Shown here one piece after another: positions 1 through 6,943 of a stretch of 15,066 nt of DNA (the stretch's first letter is position 1; every line of letters begins with the position of its first letter). Position numbers and translations under genes: made by a program. The DNA is from CAYRGG01 sp964423745. Its GTDB lineage: Bacteria > Pseudomonadota > Gammaproteobacteria > Competibacterales > Competibacteraceae. The stretch spans positions 1 through 15,066 of the forward strand of contig CAYRGG010000080.1 in assembly GCA_964423745.1 (NCBI GenBank), read 5' to 3'. The notes beneath the pieces are model-generated. The model saw only the letters and a program-made list of their open reading frames with translations, made no database searches and was not told the DNA's origin.

Positions 1-48
1 GCTTTTGCCGGAGCGGTTATCCGTGAGGGTTACAGTCGCTTCAGACAT
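1..48 (-). CDS. gltA: Citrate synthase, N-terminal fragment (cut by window edge)
   Basis: Only the first 16 codons are in the window, reading MSEATVTLTDNRSGKS from the ATG at 48-46 towards base 1. The short pattern of alternating beta residues followed by TDNRSGKS is the usual start of proteobacterial citrate synthases, whose N-terminus reads roughly LTDNRTGKS followed by ELPVL. The enzyme condenses acetyl-CoA with oxaloacetate at the entry of the TCA cycle. A clear Shine-Dalgarno sequence at 57-60 fixes the start. The identification rests on 16 residues plus family memory, so a related citrate/methylcitrate synthase cannot be excluded. The gene lies 322 bp downstream of rpmE2 on the same strand, far enough to have its own promoter. 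Confidence 0.72.
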   Translation of the reverse strand, partial: MSEATVTLTDNRSGKS

Positions 49-370
49 TCGGCAATCTCCTAAAATAATGGGTATGTTATGTAATGGGATGCAGGCAAAG
101 GTCCATTATTAAAGTTTATTTACCTTCCTGGAATGTCATTACCCTTCATTTTTTTAGCTCAGCTCCCTAACCCTCCTACCAGGTAGAGATTGTGCAAGAC
201 GCCTGGCGGCGCTTCTTACTCCATTAACTATAATCGTTATAGCGCATATATCCAGTTCAGTGTGATCATAAACAATTTATTCGTTTTGGCTAATACTACC
301 CTTCACAGTGTTTTCCCCAAATCCTGTTTGGATAGCCGTGAGTGTCACCGAGAATTTATCGTTGTTGATT
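49..370. other. Non-coding leader between rpmE2 and gltA
   Basis: This 322-bp stretch holds no convincing gene; the open frames across it are short and look random. It should contain the gltA promoter on the minus strand. A 6+3+6 inverted repeat, CTATAATCGTTATAG, lies at 228-242; read on the minus strand it contains TATAAC and TATAGT, which resemble -10 boxes, but no good -35 box is found at the right distance. A smaller dyad, CTACCAGGTAG, lies at 176-186. No intrinsic terminator for rpmE2 was recognised. Confidence 0.5.
57..60 (-). promoter_or_regulatory. Ribosome binding site of gltA
   Basis: On the minus strand the sequence reads TAGGAGATTGCCGAATG. GGAG lies 8 nt before the ATG, which is near-ideal spacing. 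This is the best Shine-Dalgarno in the window and supports the call of a real, well-translated gene starting at base 48. Confidence 0.75.
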
Positions 371-616
371 TCAAGAAAGACCATACTTACGGCGGAAACG
401 GTCAACCCGGCCTGCGGTATCGACAATCTTCTGTTTACCCGTATAGAAGGGGTGAGAGCGACTGGATACCTCCACCTTGACAAGGGGGTATTCTTGACCG
501 TCGGTCCAGGTAATGGTGTCCCTGGTTTTTACCGTGGATCGGGTTAAAAACGCGAAATCCGCGCCGATATCTTGAAAAACTACTTCTCTATACTCAGGGT
601 GAATATCTTTTTTCAT
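371..616 (-). CDS. rpmE2: 50S ribosomal protein L31 type B (zinc-independent)
   Basis: This 81-residue protein starts MKKDIHPEYREVVFQD and contains the family signatures HPEYR near residue 6, FLTRST near residue 24, SHPFYTGKQK in the second half and GRV-RF-RKYG at the end. Length and motifs match the type B (YkgM/RpmE2) L31 family, a component of the large ribosomal subunit at the central protuberance. It contains no cysteine, so the zinc ribbon of type A L31 is absent; in well-studied bacteria such C-minus paralogues replace the zinc protein when zinc is short. I chose the ATG at 616 rather than a TTG three codons upstream because family members begin MK-DIHP and an AAGG lies 10 nt before that ATG. 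No obvious Zur operator was found upstream, so regulation by zinc is not shown here; the gene may be the only L31 of this organism. Confidence 0.9.
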   Translation of the reverse strand: MKKDIHPEYREVVFQDIGADFAFLTRSTVKTRDTITWTDGQEYPLVKVEVSSRSHPFYTGKQKIVDTAGRVDRFRRKYGLS

Positions 617-782
617 CTGTATCAAACCTTTTTTTTATGAACGTTGTATCAAATTTTAAACTTTCGAATATTAAGGACTACAGGGATAGTAAAGCAAGCG
701 CTTCTGAGAATTTTACCCCAGTCATTGCGCTATTTGAGTGGAAGTTAGTGCAATGGTTTCAGCTGTTTGCTCAACTAGCGTC

Positions 783-811
783 TTGCAGTCTACGTACCGC
801 TTGCGTATAAG
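783..811 (+). promoter_or_regulatory. Candidate sigma70-type promoter of rimO
   Basis: TTGCAG at 783-788 and TATAAG at 806-811 are separated by exactly 17 bp. The -10 box matches consensus in 5 of 6 positions; the -35 box is weak beyond TTG. Transcription would begin near 818, giving a leader of about 34 nt before the ATG at 852. This placement would exclude a start further upstream in the same open frame. Assigned from sequence alone. Confidence 0.35.
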
Positions 812-851
812 ACAGGTTGTGTTTGTATTAGCCAGGTTACTCAAAAAATAT

Positions 852-2186
852 ATGTTCCAGCATCCGCCATCCAGTGAACCTAAAATTGGTTTTGTCAGCC
901 TTGGCTGCCCTAAAGCATTAGTGGATTCTGAACGCATCCTCACTCGTCTTCGCGCAGAGGGTTATGGTATTGTACCCACTTACACCGACGCCGATCTTGT
1001 GGTGGTCAATACCTGTGGATTTATCGATAGCGCTGTTGAAGAATCCCTGGCCTCCATTGGCGAAGCGTTAACCGAAAACGGCAACGTGATCGTAACCGGT
1101 TGCCTCGGCACCCGTGCCGAGCAGATTCATGCCAAGTACCCTGAAGTATTGGCAGTCACCGGAGCCCATGCCTATGAGGCGGTGATGGACGCCGTGCACC
1201 AGTATCTGCCGCTACCGCAAGATCCCTTTATCAATCTGGTGCCGCCCCAAGGTATTAAATTAACACCCCGTCATTATGCCTATTTAAAGATTGCCGAAGG
1301 CTGTAACCACCGCTGTACGTTTTGCATCATACCGCAACTACGAGGCGATCTCGTCAGCTATCCAGTGGGTCAGGTGCTGCAAGAGGCGGAAAATTTGGTT
1401 CAGGCTGGGGTGAAAGAACTTTTGGTAGTCTCTCAAGACACCAGCGCTTACGGCGTGGATGTCAAATACCGCACAGGCTTTTGGGGTGGTGCGCCGCTCA
1501 AGACCCATATAACCGCCTTGAGCGATGCCCTGGGTCAGTTGGGTGTGTGGGTGCGTCTACACTATGTCTATCCCTATCCCCATGTGGATCATCTGATTCC
1601 GTTGATGGCGGAAGGTAAATTATTGCCCTATTTAGATGTGCCTTTACAACATGCCAGTGCGCATATTTTAAAGGCCATGAAACGACCCGCCAACAGCGCC
1701 AATGTACTGGAACGCTTACGCCAGTGGCGGTCTATTTGCCCGGACATTACGGTACGCAGCACCTTTATTGTGGGTTTTCCCGGTGAAACCCAGCAAGATT
1801 TTGAGGAGCTTTTGACGTTTTTAGAAGAAGCTCAACTAGACCGGGTCGGTTGTTTTACCTATTCACCCGTTGCCGGGGCCACTGCCAACACATTGCCGGA
1901 CTTAATACCGGAAGAGGTCAAAAAAGAACGTTTTGAACGGCTCATGGAACACCAAGCTGACATAAGCGCTAACAAACTCACCAGCAAACAGGGAAGCAAG
2001 ATACCGGTGTTGGTGGATAGCATAGACGAAGATGGGTGCGCCGTTGCCCGCAGTGCCGCCGACGCGCCAGAGATTGATGGGGCGGTCTATATTGAAAACG
2101 GTAGTCACTTGCCGGTAGGCGAGTTTGCCGACGTGCAGATAATAGATTCCGATACCTATGATCTCTATGCCGAGTGTGTGCCGTAA
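852..2186 (+). CDS. rimO: Ribosomal protein S12 methylthiotransferase RimO
   Basis: RimO is a radical-SAM iron-sulfur enzyme that adds a methylthio group to the conserved aspartate (Asp88 in E. coli) of ribosomal protein S12. The 444-residue product has the three expected parts. The N-terminal MTTase domain has cluster cysteines C19 (SLGCPK), C55 (NTCGFID) and C84 (TGCLG). The radical-SAM core carries C151, C155 and C158 in EGCNHRCTFC. A C-terminal TRAM-type domain ends in EIDGAVY and YDLY. Long stretches such as HYVYPYPHV and STFIVGFPGE are typical of gammaproteobacterial RimO. The frame stays open upstream to 738, but the 38 extra residues are not family-like; the ATG at 852 puts 9 residues before PKIGFVSLGCPK, as in relatives. 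No good Shine-Dalgarno precedes it (AGG is 15 nt away). The common N in CPKN is A here, at residue 22. Confidence 0.96.
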   Translation: MFQHPPSSEPKIGFVSLGCPKALVDSERILTRLRAEGYGIVPTYTDADLVVVNTCGFIDSAVEESLASIGEALTENGNVIVTGCLGTRAEQIHAKYPEVLAVTGAHAYEAVMDAVHQYLPLPQDPFINLVPPQGIKLTPRHYAYLKIAEGCNHRCTFCIIPQLRGDLVSYPVGQVLQEAENLVQAGVKELLVVSQDTSAYGVDVKYRTGFWGGAPLKTHITALSDALGQLGVWVRLHYVYPYPHVDHLIPLMAEGKLLPYLDVPLQHASAHILKAMKRPANSANVLERLRQWRSICPDITVRSTFIVGFPGETQQDFEELLTFLEEAQLDRVGCFTYSPVAGATANTLPDLIPEEVKKERFERLMEHQADISANKLTSKQGSKIPVLVDSIDEDGCAVARSAADAPEIDGAVYIENGSHLPVGEFADVQIIDSDTYDLYAECVP

Positions 2187-2201
2187 TCTACAGCCTCCCG
2201 C

Positions 2202-2221
2202 GTGGGCAACAAGTTGCCCAC
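2202..2221. terminator. Inverted repeat between convergent rimO and engB
   Basis: GTGGGCAAC and GTTGCCCAC form a perfect 9-bp stem around AA. The repeat fills the 36-bp gap between the rimO stop and the engB stop and ends one base from the latter. No T-run follows on either strand, so it is not a classical intrinsic terminator. It may stop transcription from both sides by structure, protect 3' ends, or be a copy of a dispersed REP-like repeat. The stem itself is seen directly; its role is inferred. Confidence 0.45.
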
Positions 2222-2222
2222 C

Positions 2223-2834
2223 CTACTGATCAAAGCAATCATCATACAACCATTTATCCAATTGCGCGTGGGCTTCCTTAACGCCGATTTGGCGCAACGC
2301 GGAAAACAATTGTACGCTAGCCCGAGGGTAGTGGTTTTTAAGGACGTGCTGCACGTCCCTAAGGGTTTTTGAACAAGCACCAAAGGAAAGTTTGTCGGAT
2401 TTGGTGAGCAGGATATGGCTGCTTAAATCAGCATATTCGCACCATTCAAGCAGTTGTTTATCGAGGGTTGTCAAAGGATGACGAATGTCCATAATGATAA
2501 ATAACCCCCGCAGGGTTTTGCGTTCGCTTAAGTAACGTTGCAAAAGCCTGTCCCAATGGCGGCGTATTTCCGCGGGTACCTTGGCGTAGCCATAGCCTGG
2601 TAAGTCCACCAAACGGTGGCCTGGTTCCACTTGGAAAAAATTAATCATTTGGGTGCGGCCCGGCGTTTTACTGGTGCGTGCCAGGCTGCGCTGTTGGGTG
2701 AGGGTGTTCAGGGCACTGGATTTACCGGCGTTGGAGCGTCCCGCGAAAGCCACTTCGCAACCCTCATCAGGCGGTAATTGCCGAAATTCGCGAACGCTTA
2801 TCAGAAAACGGCTGTTACGGTAGCGGGAATTCAC
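2223..2834 (-). CDS. engB: Ribosome biogenesis GTPase EngB (YihA/YsxC)
   Basis: This is a small Era/Obg-like GTPase of 203 residues, the usual length of EngB, needed for assembly of the 50S subunit. All nucleotide-binding motifs are present in order: G1 GRSNAGKS at 32-39, the G2 threonine in PGRT at 61, G3 DLPG at 77-80 followed by GYGYAK, G4 TKSD at 144-147, and G5 FSAL at 177-180. The start is GTG at 2834; the following residues, YRNSRFLISVREFRQLPP, fit the family N-terminus (aromatic, then F-x-S). No clear Shine-Dalgarno is seen, and ccmC ends only 21 bp upstream, so the two genes are probably co-transcribed. The rimO gene converges from the other side. Confidence 0.95.
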   Translation of the reverse strand: MNSRYRNSRFLISVREFRQLPPDEGCEVAFAGRSNAGKSSALNTLTQQRSLARTSKTPGRTQMINFFQVEPGHRLVDLPGYGYAKVPAEIRRHWDRLLQRYLSERKTLRGLFIIMDIRHPLTTLDKQLLEWCEYADLSSHILLTKSDKLSFGACSKTLRDVQHVLKNHYPRASVQLFSALRQIGVKEAHAQLDKWLYDDCFDQ

Positions 2835-2855
2835 GAAATAGCAGTTGAATAACAG

Positions 2856-3581
2856 TCAATCGCTCAGTTTGCGCTGCAGCACTTCGTTGCGAGCGCCCAT
2901 CAGCACCAGCATAATCGCCAGGCAGCAATACGCTGCCATCATTACTAGTAGCGGCCACAGCATGGACGCTTCTATGGAGGGTTTGCCAAATTTCAACACA
3001 GTGGCACCTTGGTGAAGCGTGTACCACCATTCAACAGAGTAGTGAATAATGGGAATATTGACGAGACCCACCAAAGCTAACACAGCACCGGCGCGGGCTG
3101 CTTTGTCGCGATCGGGGATGGCTTCTTGAAGACCTATATAACCTAAGTAAAGAAACAGTAAAATGAGTTCTGAGGTAAGCCGTGCATCCCATACCCACCA
3201 GGTGCCCCACATGGGTTTGCCCCATAGGGAACCCGTCGCTAAGGCTAAAAAGGTCAATGCGGCGCCAATAGGCGCACAGCTTCGAGATACCATGGTGGCT
3301 ACCTTGATGCGCCAAATAAGACCAATACCGCCGGAGATGGCCATGGCCACGTAAACCCCCATGGAAAACGTAGCGGCGGGTACATGCACATAGATAATAC
3401 GAAAACTGTCGCCTTGTTGGTAATCGGCGGGCGCTAAAACTAATCCCCCCAGCAAACCGATAAATAGTAAAACTAAGGTGCTACCGGCAAACCAAGGTAA
3501 AGCTCTACCTGAAAGTTCGTAAAAGTAATTAGGTGACGCAAGTTGATAAACCAAAAGCGGTAGTTTAATAGTGCGAGACAT
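2856..3581 (-). CDS. ccmC: Haem exporter/haem-handling protein CcmC
   Basis: CcmC is a six-helix inner-membrane protein of the HemeHandlingProtein family. It binds haem at its periplasmic face and, with CcmAB, CcmD and CcmE, loads haem onto CcmE for cytochrome c maturation (system I). The 241-residue product carries the diagnostic tryptophan-rich WGTWWVWDARLT at 125-136. Candidate haem-ligand histidines are H66 (IYVHVP) and H190 (WWYTLHQ), with hydrophobic helices between roughly 30-50, 70-90, 104-120, 137-153, 164-180 and 205-228. The ATG at 3581 is preceded by TAGG at fitting spacing. The context is odd: no ccmA, ccmB, ccmD or ccmE flanks it. A mobile-element-like palindrome lies 80 bp upstream, and engB follows after 21 bp. 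Confidence 0.93.
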   Translation of the reverse strand: MSRTIKLPLLVYQLASPNYFYELSGRALPWFAGSTLVLLFIGLLGGLVLAPADYQQGDSFRIIYVHVPAATFSMGVYVAMAISGGIGLIWRIKVATMVSRSCAPIGAALTFLALATGSLWGKPMWGTWWVWDARLTSELILLFLYLGYIGLQEAIPDRDKAARAGAVLALVGLVNIPIIHYSVEWWYTLHQGATVLKFGKPSIEASMLWPLLVMMAAYCCLAIMLVLMGARNEVLQRKLSD

Positions 3582-3661
3582 AGTGACCTAATACTTACCT
3601 ACTAAGATTGAGAAACATGACATTTAGGACAGCAAAAAAACCGTTTTTACTGTTTTTAACC

Positions 3662-3810
3662 TTAGAAGCTGTTTCAAAAACTCGCATAGGTTCGCTGAAT
3701 CAAGGCGCAGTGCCTTCGAGCAGCGCAGTTTACATAAGGTAAATGAGCAGCGGAGAAGGTGCTGTAACGCCGAGTCAGCGGACATGAGCCTTTTTTGAAA
3801 TAGCTTCTTA
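3662..3810. mobile_element. MITE-like palindromic element, about 149 bp
   Basis: The ends are inverted copies. The left end reads TTAGAAGCTGTTTCAAAAA from 3662; the complement of the right end, read inward from 3810, is TAAGAAGCTATTTCAAAAA, giving 17 of 19 matches. The interior is also an imperfect palindrome centred on TTTACATAAGGTAAA near 3730-3744; for example the left arm CGCTGAATC and GCCTTCGAGCAGCGCAG have counterparts in the right arm. If the element proper starts at GAAGCT and ends at AGCTTC, it is flanked by TTA on both sides, a possible 3-bp target duplication. It encodes nothing. These traits fit a non-autonomous miniature inverted-repeat element able to fold as a long hairpin. I could not match it to a named family. 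The right TTA is also the stop codon of the neighbouring gene. Confidence 0.7.
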
Positions 3811-5763
3811 GTTGAGCATCTGCGATGCCGGTGGTACTACACGATTGAGCATTTGTTCAACCCATACCCGGTCTTCGATATCACCTTGGGCAGGATAGTT
3901 GCTGACAACCTCTGCTAGAAGAAACCGGATAGTTTGGCAATCCATAGCGTCGACTGCTTGTTCGAGACGCAAAAGCACGTCTTCAATCTGGCTCCACGGT
4001 GAGGATTCCTCACAGGTGCGCATGATCATGGGGTGGTCTGTGGCAAAATCATTTTCCCCGGTCAGTAGTTCTTCGAAAAGCCTTTCGCCAGGGCGTAATT
4101 TGGAAAACCGAATTTCAATATCACCATCAGGATTGTGGGCGTCGCGGACTTCTAAACCCGACAGGTGAATCATGCGGCGAGCCAGGTCGACGATTTTTAC
4201 TGGCTCTCCCATATTGAGTACAAACATATCCCCTCCCTGGGCCATGGCGCTGGCTTGAATAACCAGTTGGGCCGCTTCGGTAATCGTCATAAAGTAGCGG
4301 ACCACCTCCGGATGAGTCACAGTGATGGGCCCCCCGCTGCGGATTTGGCTGCGAAATACTTGGACGACAGAACCCGACGAGGCCAATACATTGCCAAAAC
4401 GAACCATACAATAACGAGTCCTGGAACTGCGTTGCGCTAACGCTTGTAAAATTACCTCGGCAAACCGCTTAGTGGCGCCCATCACATTAATGGGCCGCAC
4501 AGCTTTATCGCTGGATACCAAAACAAAGGTTTTAACTCCTGCTTCATGGGCCGAAAGGGCAGCATGATAGGTGCCAAAAATATTATTGTTGACTCCGGCT
4601 ATTATATTTTGCTCTACGATGGGTACATGCTTATAGGCGGCTGCGTGGTAAACTGTGTCTACTTTAAAGATTTCCATGACTGCCTGGACGCGCTCGCGTT
4701 CTCGTACCGAACCGAGAATGGCCACCAGGTCCACCGGTAGTTGCAATTGTTGGATAAGCTCTCGGAGCGTGCACTCGATTTGGTAGAGGGCAAACTCAGA
4801 CATTTCAAAAAGCACCAAGCGTTTTGGTTTCTGACGTACAATTTGCAGGCACAGCTCAGAACCAATGGAACCCCCAGCGCCTGTCACCATGACGGATTTT
4901 CCGGTAATACAGCGTCCTAAAAGGTGTCGGTTAGGTTGTACGGTATCCCGGCCAAGGATATCCTCTACATCCACCTCGCGAACATCGTCGATGCGTTTGT
5001 CGCCACTGGCAAGCTCAGCTAAGCCTGGCATGACCATGACTCGTACCGGTAAAGGCTCTAAGCGGTCAATGACCTGGCGACGGCGACTTCGAGAGACGGA
5101 TGGCATTGCTAATAAAACAATTGCAATTTCAAAGCGAGGAATTAATTTAGATAACTTGTGGGGCGCATAGACTTTAAGCCCTAAAATTTCTTTACCCTGA
5201 AGTTCTTGTTTATCATCTAAAAAAACCACAGGGCGCAATTCTCGGCTATGTTGCAATGCCATGGCCAGCTGCACCCCTCCTTCACCAGCGCCATAGATCG
5301 CCACTCGCTGACCGGCGACAGGATTGCTGCTTTGAATGCGCATAAAAGAGCGGCCTAATAAACGTGTGCCACCGATAAAAAAAACTGCTACGATCCAAAA
5401 GTTTACCCAAACGGAGCGGGGTACCGTAGGCGCTTGTAAAAACACCCAAATAGCAATCATGCTCAGCAAACTAATACTGACGCCTTGAATAATGGTATAG
5501 AACGCCCGACCGTTGATGTAGCGCACCACTGACCGGTAAAAACCAAGGCTCCAAAAAATCGGAATGGAAACTCCTACGGCAAGGGGAAACAACCCAATAT
5601 TGCGCTCGATCCAAAGCGGCCATAAGGACTCAAAACGCAGCACATAAGCGAACCAAACAGCCAACAAAACAACCAGCGTATCAAGAATAATCAGAATAAA
5701 CTGCCAGGGATGATGCGGTAGCGCATGAAGTAGCGTGCGTACTATGGAAAATTTTTCGTTCAT
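3808..5763 (-). CDS. Membrane-bound nucleotide-sugar dehydratase/epimerase (WbpM/CapD/FlaA1 family)
   Basis: This 651-residue protein has the full WbpM-type layout. Four membrane helices lie at about 22-42, 57-75, 90-110 and 118-138. A first Rossmann-like CoA-binding-type domain begins at GAGEGG, 158-163. The second, catalytic extended-SDR domain carries the NAD(P)-binding GAGGSIG at 295-301. The active site reads SSDK at 417-420 and MGATK at 428-432, the S-M-K type triad of the long WbpM class, where Met replaces the usual Tyr. Such enzymes act on UDP-GlcNAc as 4,6-dehydratases (some as C5 epimerases) and feed QuiNAc, FucNAc or bacillosamine-type sugars into surface glycans. Which sugar is made here cannot be told. 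It is the last gene of the minus-strand polysaccharide cluster, 103 bp after the glycosyltransferase gene, and its TAA stop lies in the end of the palindromic element. TATAAT occurs just before the ATG without a good -35 box. Confidence 0.9.
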   Translation of the reverse strand: MNEKFSIVRTLLHALPHHPWQFILIILDTLVVLLAVWFAYVLRFESLWPLWIERNIGLFPLAVGVSIPIFWSLGFYRSVVRYINGRAFYTIIQGVSISLLSMIAIWVFLQAPTVPRSVWVNFWIVAVFFIGGTRLLGRSFMRIQSSNPVAGQRVAIYGAGEGGVQLAMALQHSRELRPVVFLDDKQELQGKEILGLKVYAPHKLSKLIPRFEIAIVLLAMPSVSRSRRRQVIDRLEPLPVRVMVMPGLAELASGDKRIDDVREVDVEDILGRDTVQPNRHLLGRCITGKSVMVTGAGGSIGSELCLQIVRQKPKRLVLFEMSEFALYQIECTLRELIQQLQLPVDLVAILGSVRERERVQAVMEIFKVDTVYHAAAYKHVPIVEQNIIAGVNNNIFGTYHAALSAHEAGVKTFVLVSSDKAVRPINVMGATKRFAEVILQALAQRSSRTRYCMVRFGNVLASSGSVVQVFRSQIRSGGPITVTHPEVVRYFMTITEAAQLVIQASAMAQGGDMFVLNMGEPVKIVDLARRMIHLSGLEVRDAHNPDGDIEIRFSKLRPGERLFEELLTGENDFATDHPMIMRTCEESSPWSQIEDVLLRLEQAVDAMDCQTIRFLLAEVVSNYPAQGDIEDRVWVEQMLNRVVPPASQMLN

Positions 5764-5866
5764 TAATCGCTATTATATTTTAAAAGCCACATAAAACCCG
5801 TTGTTTTTTTCTTTAGATCAGCGTGCAATGGGTAGCTGTATTTTATGAATATTGACCAATGTTGGG

Positions 5867-6883
5867 CTAATTTGGCTTTTTGGGTAGGTACACTCTATCT
5901 GTACGGTTTGTTCTTTTGAACAAGGCAGGTACTAGCCAACGTTTATCCATAACGCGCCAGAGTACCTGCACACTGGCCACCCGTGAACGTTGCACTGCGA
6001 TGCGTTTTTTCCACATGGCGGGAATACCCATAATGGCATTCCACTTTGATTTTATAATGATTTGGCCTTGTCCGCGTAGTGAAAACAAGATGAGGCTAAT
6101 AATATTCACAAAAATATGAGGAAGCAAAAAAACCCAAAACAAAAGTGTGGGCATGTTTTTTACATACGTCCAGACATAATTGCGATGGCCATGGTAGACG
6201 GTGAAATCGCTATGACGCCCACTGCTAGCTGATCCCACATGGTGGACAATGGCATCGGCTAGGTATAAGCCATGATGACCTTGCAAGCGGAGCCGGAAAC
6301 CTAGATCAATGTCTTCCACATAACAAAAGTAACGCTCATCGAACCCGTCTACTTCAAGAAATGCCTGACGGCGATAAAAGGCAGCGGCAGCACAGGGGGA
6401 AAAGATTTCTTCATCTGCCATGTAGTGGTTTTTAGCTACCTGACCGTGTCCCCGCCGCCAGACTAAACCACTCACATGATAACTATCTCCAGCGCCGTCG
6501 AGCAATTCAGGTTGGTTAGCGTTGACTAAGCGGCTGCCAAAAAATGAGCAATCGGGATATTTGACGGTAGCCTGAGAAAACTTTTCCAACCAATCCGAAG
6601 TTGGAAATGCGTCTGGGTTAAGTAAAGCGATCCATTCACATGTGGTAAATTGCTTTATGGCTAAGTTATTAGCCGCGGCAAAACCGATGTTTTGCGGTAA
6701 TTTGACAAGGGTGACCTCTGGGACAATGTTAGGGATATCCTGAATTGAATGGTCGGTACTGGCGTTATCGACAACGATGATTTGGGTAGGAAGCCGTGAC
6801 TGCGAGCGTAACGCCTGAAGGCAGGTCTTTAAATAGTCATTACTGTTCCAGTTAACAATGATGACAGCAATCGACACATTCAC
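5867..6883 (-). CDS. Family 2 glycosyltransferase (WbbL/rhamnosyltransferase-like)
   Basis: This 338-residue GT-A fold enzyme probably adds one sugar from a nucleotide donor to a growing lipid-linked glycan at the inner face of the inner membrane. Motifs in order are VIIVNWNS at 7-14, VVDNASTD at 37-44, the nucleotide-side loop NIGFAAANN at 65-73, the metal-site region LLNPDAF at 87-93, and the acidic YVEDIDLGFRL at 188-198, where the catalytic base is expected. A hydrophobic stretch around 242-268 may anchor it to the membrane. NPDA and EDIDLGFRL are typical of the WbbL/rhamnosyltransferase subgroup, but donor and acceptor cannot be assigned. The start is GTG at 6883, with a second GTG two codons later; neither has a good Shine-Dalgarno. 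It follows the large fusion gene after 56 bp. Confidence 0.88.
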   Translation of the reverse strand: MNVSIAVIIVNWNSNDYLKTCLQALRSQSRLPTQIIVVDNASTDHSIQDIPNIVPEVTLVKLPQNIGFAAANNLAIKQFTTCEWIALLNPDAFPTSDWLEKFSQATVKYPDCSFFGSRLVNANQPELLDGAGDSYHVSGLVWRRGHGQVAKNHYMADEEIFSPCAAAAFYRRQAFLEVDGFDERYFCYVEDIDLGFRLRLQGHHGLYLADAIVHHVGSASSGRHSDFTVYHGHRNYVWTYVKNMPTLLFWVFLLPHIFVNIISLILFSLRGQGQIIIKSKWNAIMGIPAMWKKRIAVQRSRVASVQVLWRVMDKRWLVPALFKRTNRTDRVYLPKKPN

Positions 6884-6921
6884 TTTAGTCGGACGACGAT
6901 TATTTTTAGTTTTTTTGTTTT

Positions 6922-6943
6922 TTAATTAAATTAATTAAATTAA
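6922..6943. repeat. Short AT-only tandem repeat at a gene end
   Basis: TTAATTAAA occurs twice in tandem (6922-6930, 6931-6939), followed by a partial third copy, TTAA. The third copy supplies the TAA stop codon of the large glycosyltransferase on the minus strand. Next to it, at 6900-6922, is a T-rich run that reads as A on the transcript, so this is not an intrinsic terminator. No function is assigned. Confidence 0.6.

Noticed and set aside
277..370. Minus-strand sequence resembling the gltA start (VTLT, with CTCACGG shared)
   Set aside because: Similarity covers only about 20 bases and is not preceded by a start or Shine-Dalgarno; most likely chance, not a decayed duplicate.
617..737. Zur box upstream of rpmE2
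   Set aside because: No palindrome of the Zur type was found; only a direct TTTGATACA repeat is present.
738..851. Upstream extension of the rimO frame by 38 codons
   Set aside because: The extra residues do not resemble any RimO N-terminus, and a candidate promoter (783-811) lies inside the extension.
2835..2855. A hidden ccmD between ccmC and engB
   Set aside because: The gap is only 21 bp, far too short for a small membrane protein.
3630..3660. AT-rich stem with a following T-run as a plus-strand terminator
   Set aside because: The stem is almost only A-T pairs and no plus-strand gene ends there.
4127..4411. Long alternative-frame open frames inside the WbpM-type gene and other large genes
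   Set aside because: They lie antisense or out of frame to genes with clear domain motifs and have no family-like sequence of their own.
5772..5777. TATAAT just before the WbpM-type gene as an internal promoter
   Set aside because: No acceptable -35 box at 16-18 bp, and the start point would fall on the start codon.
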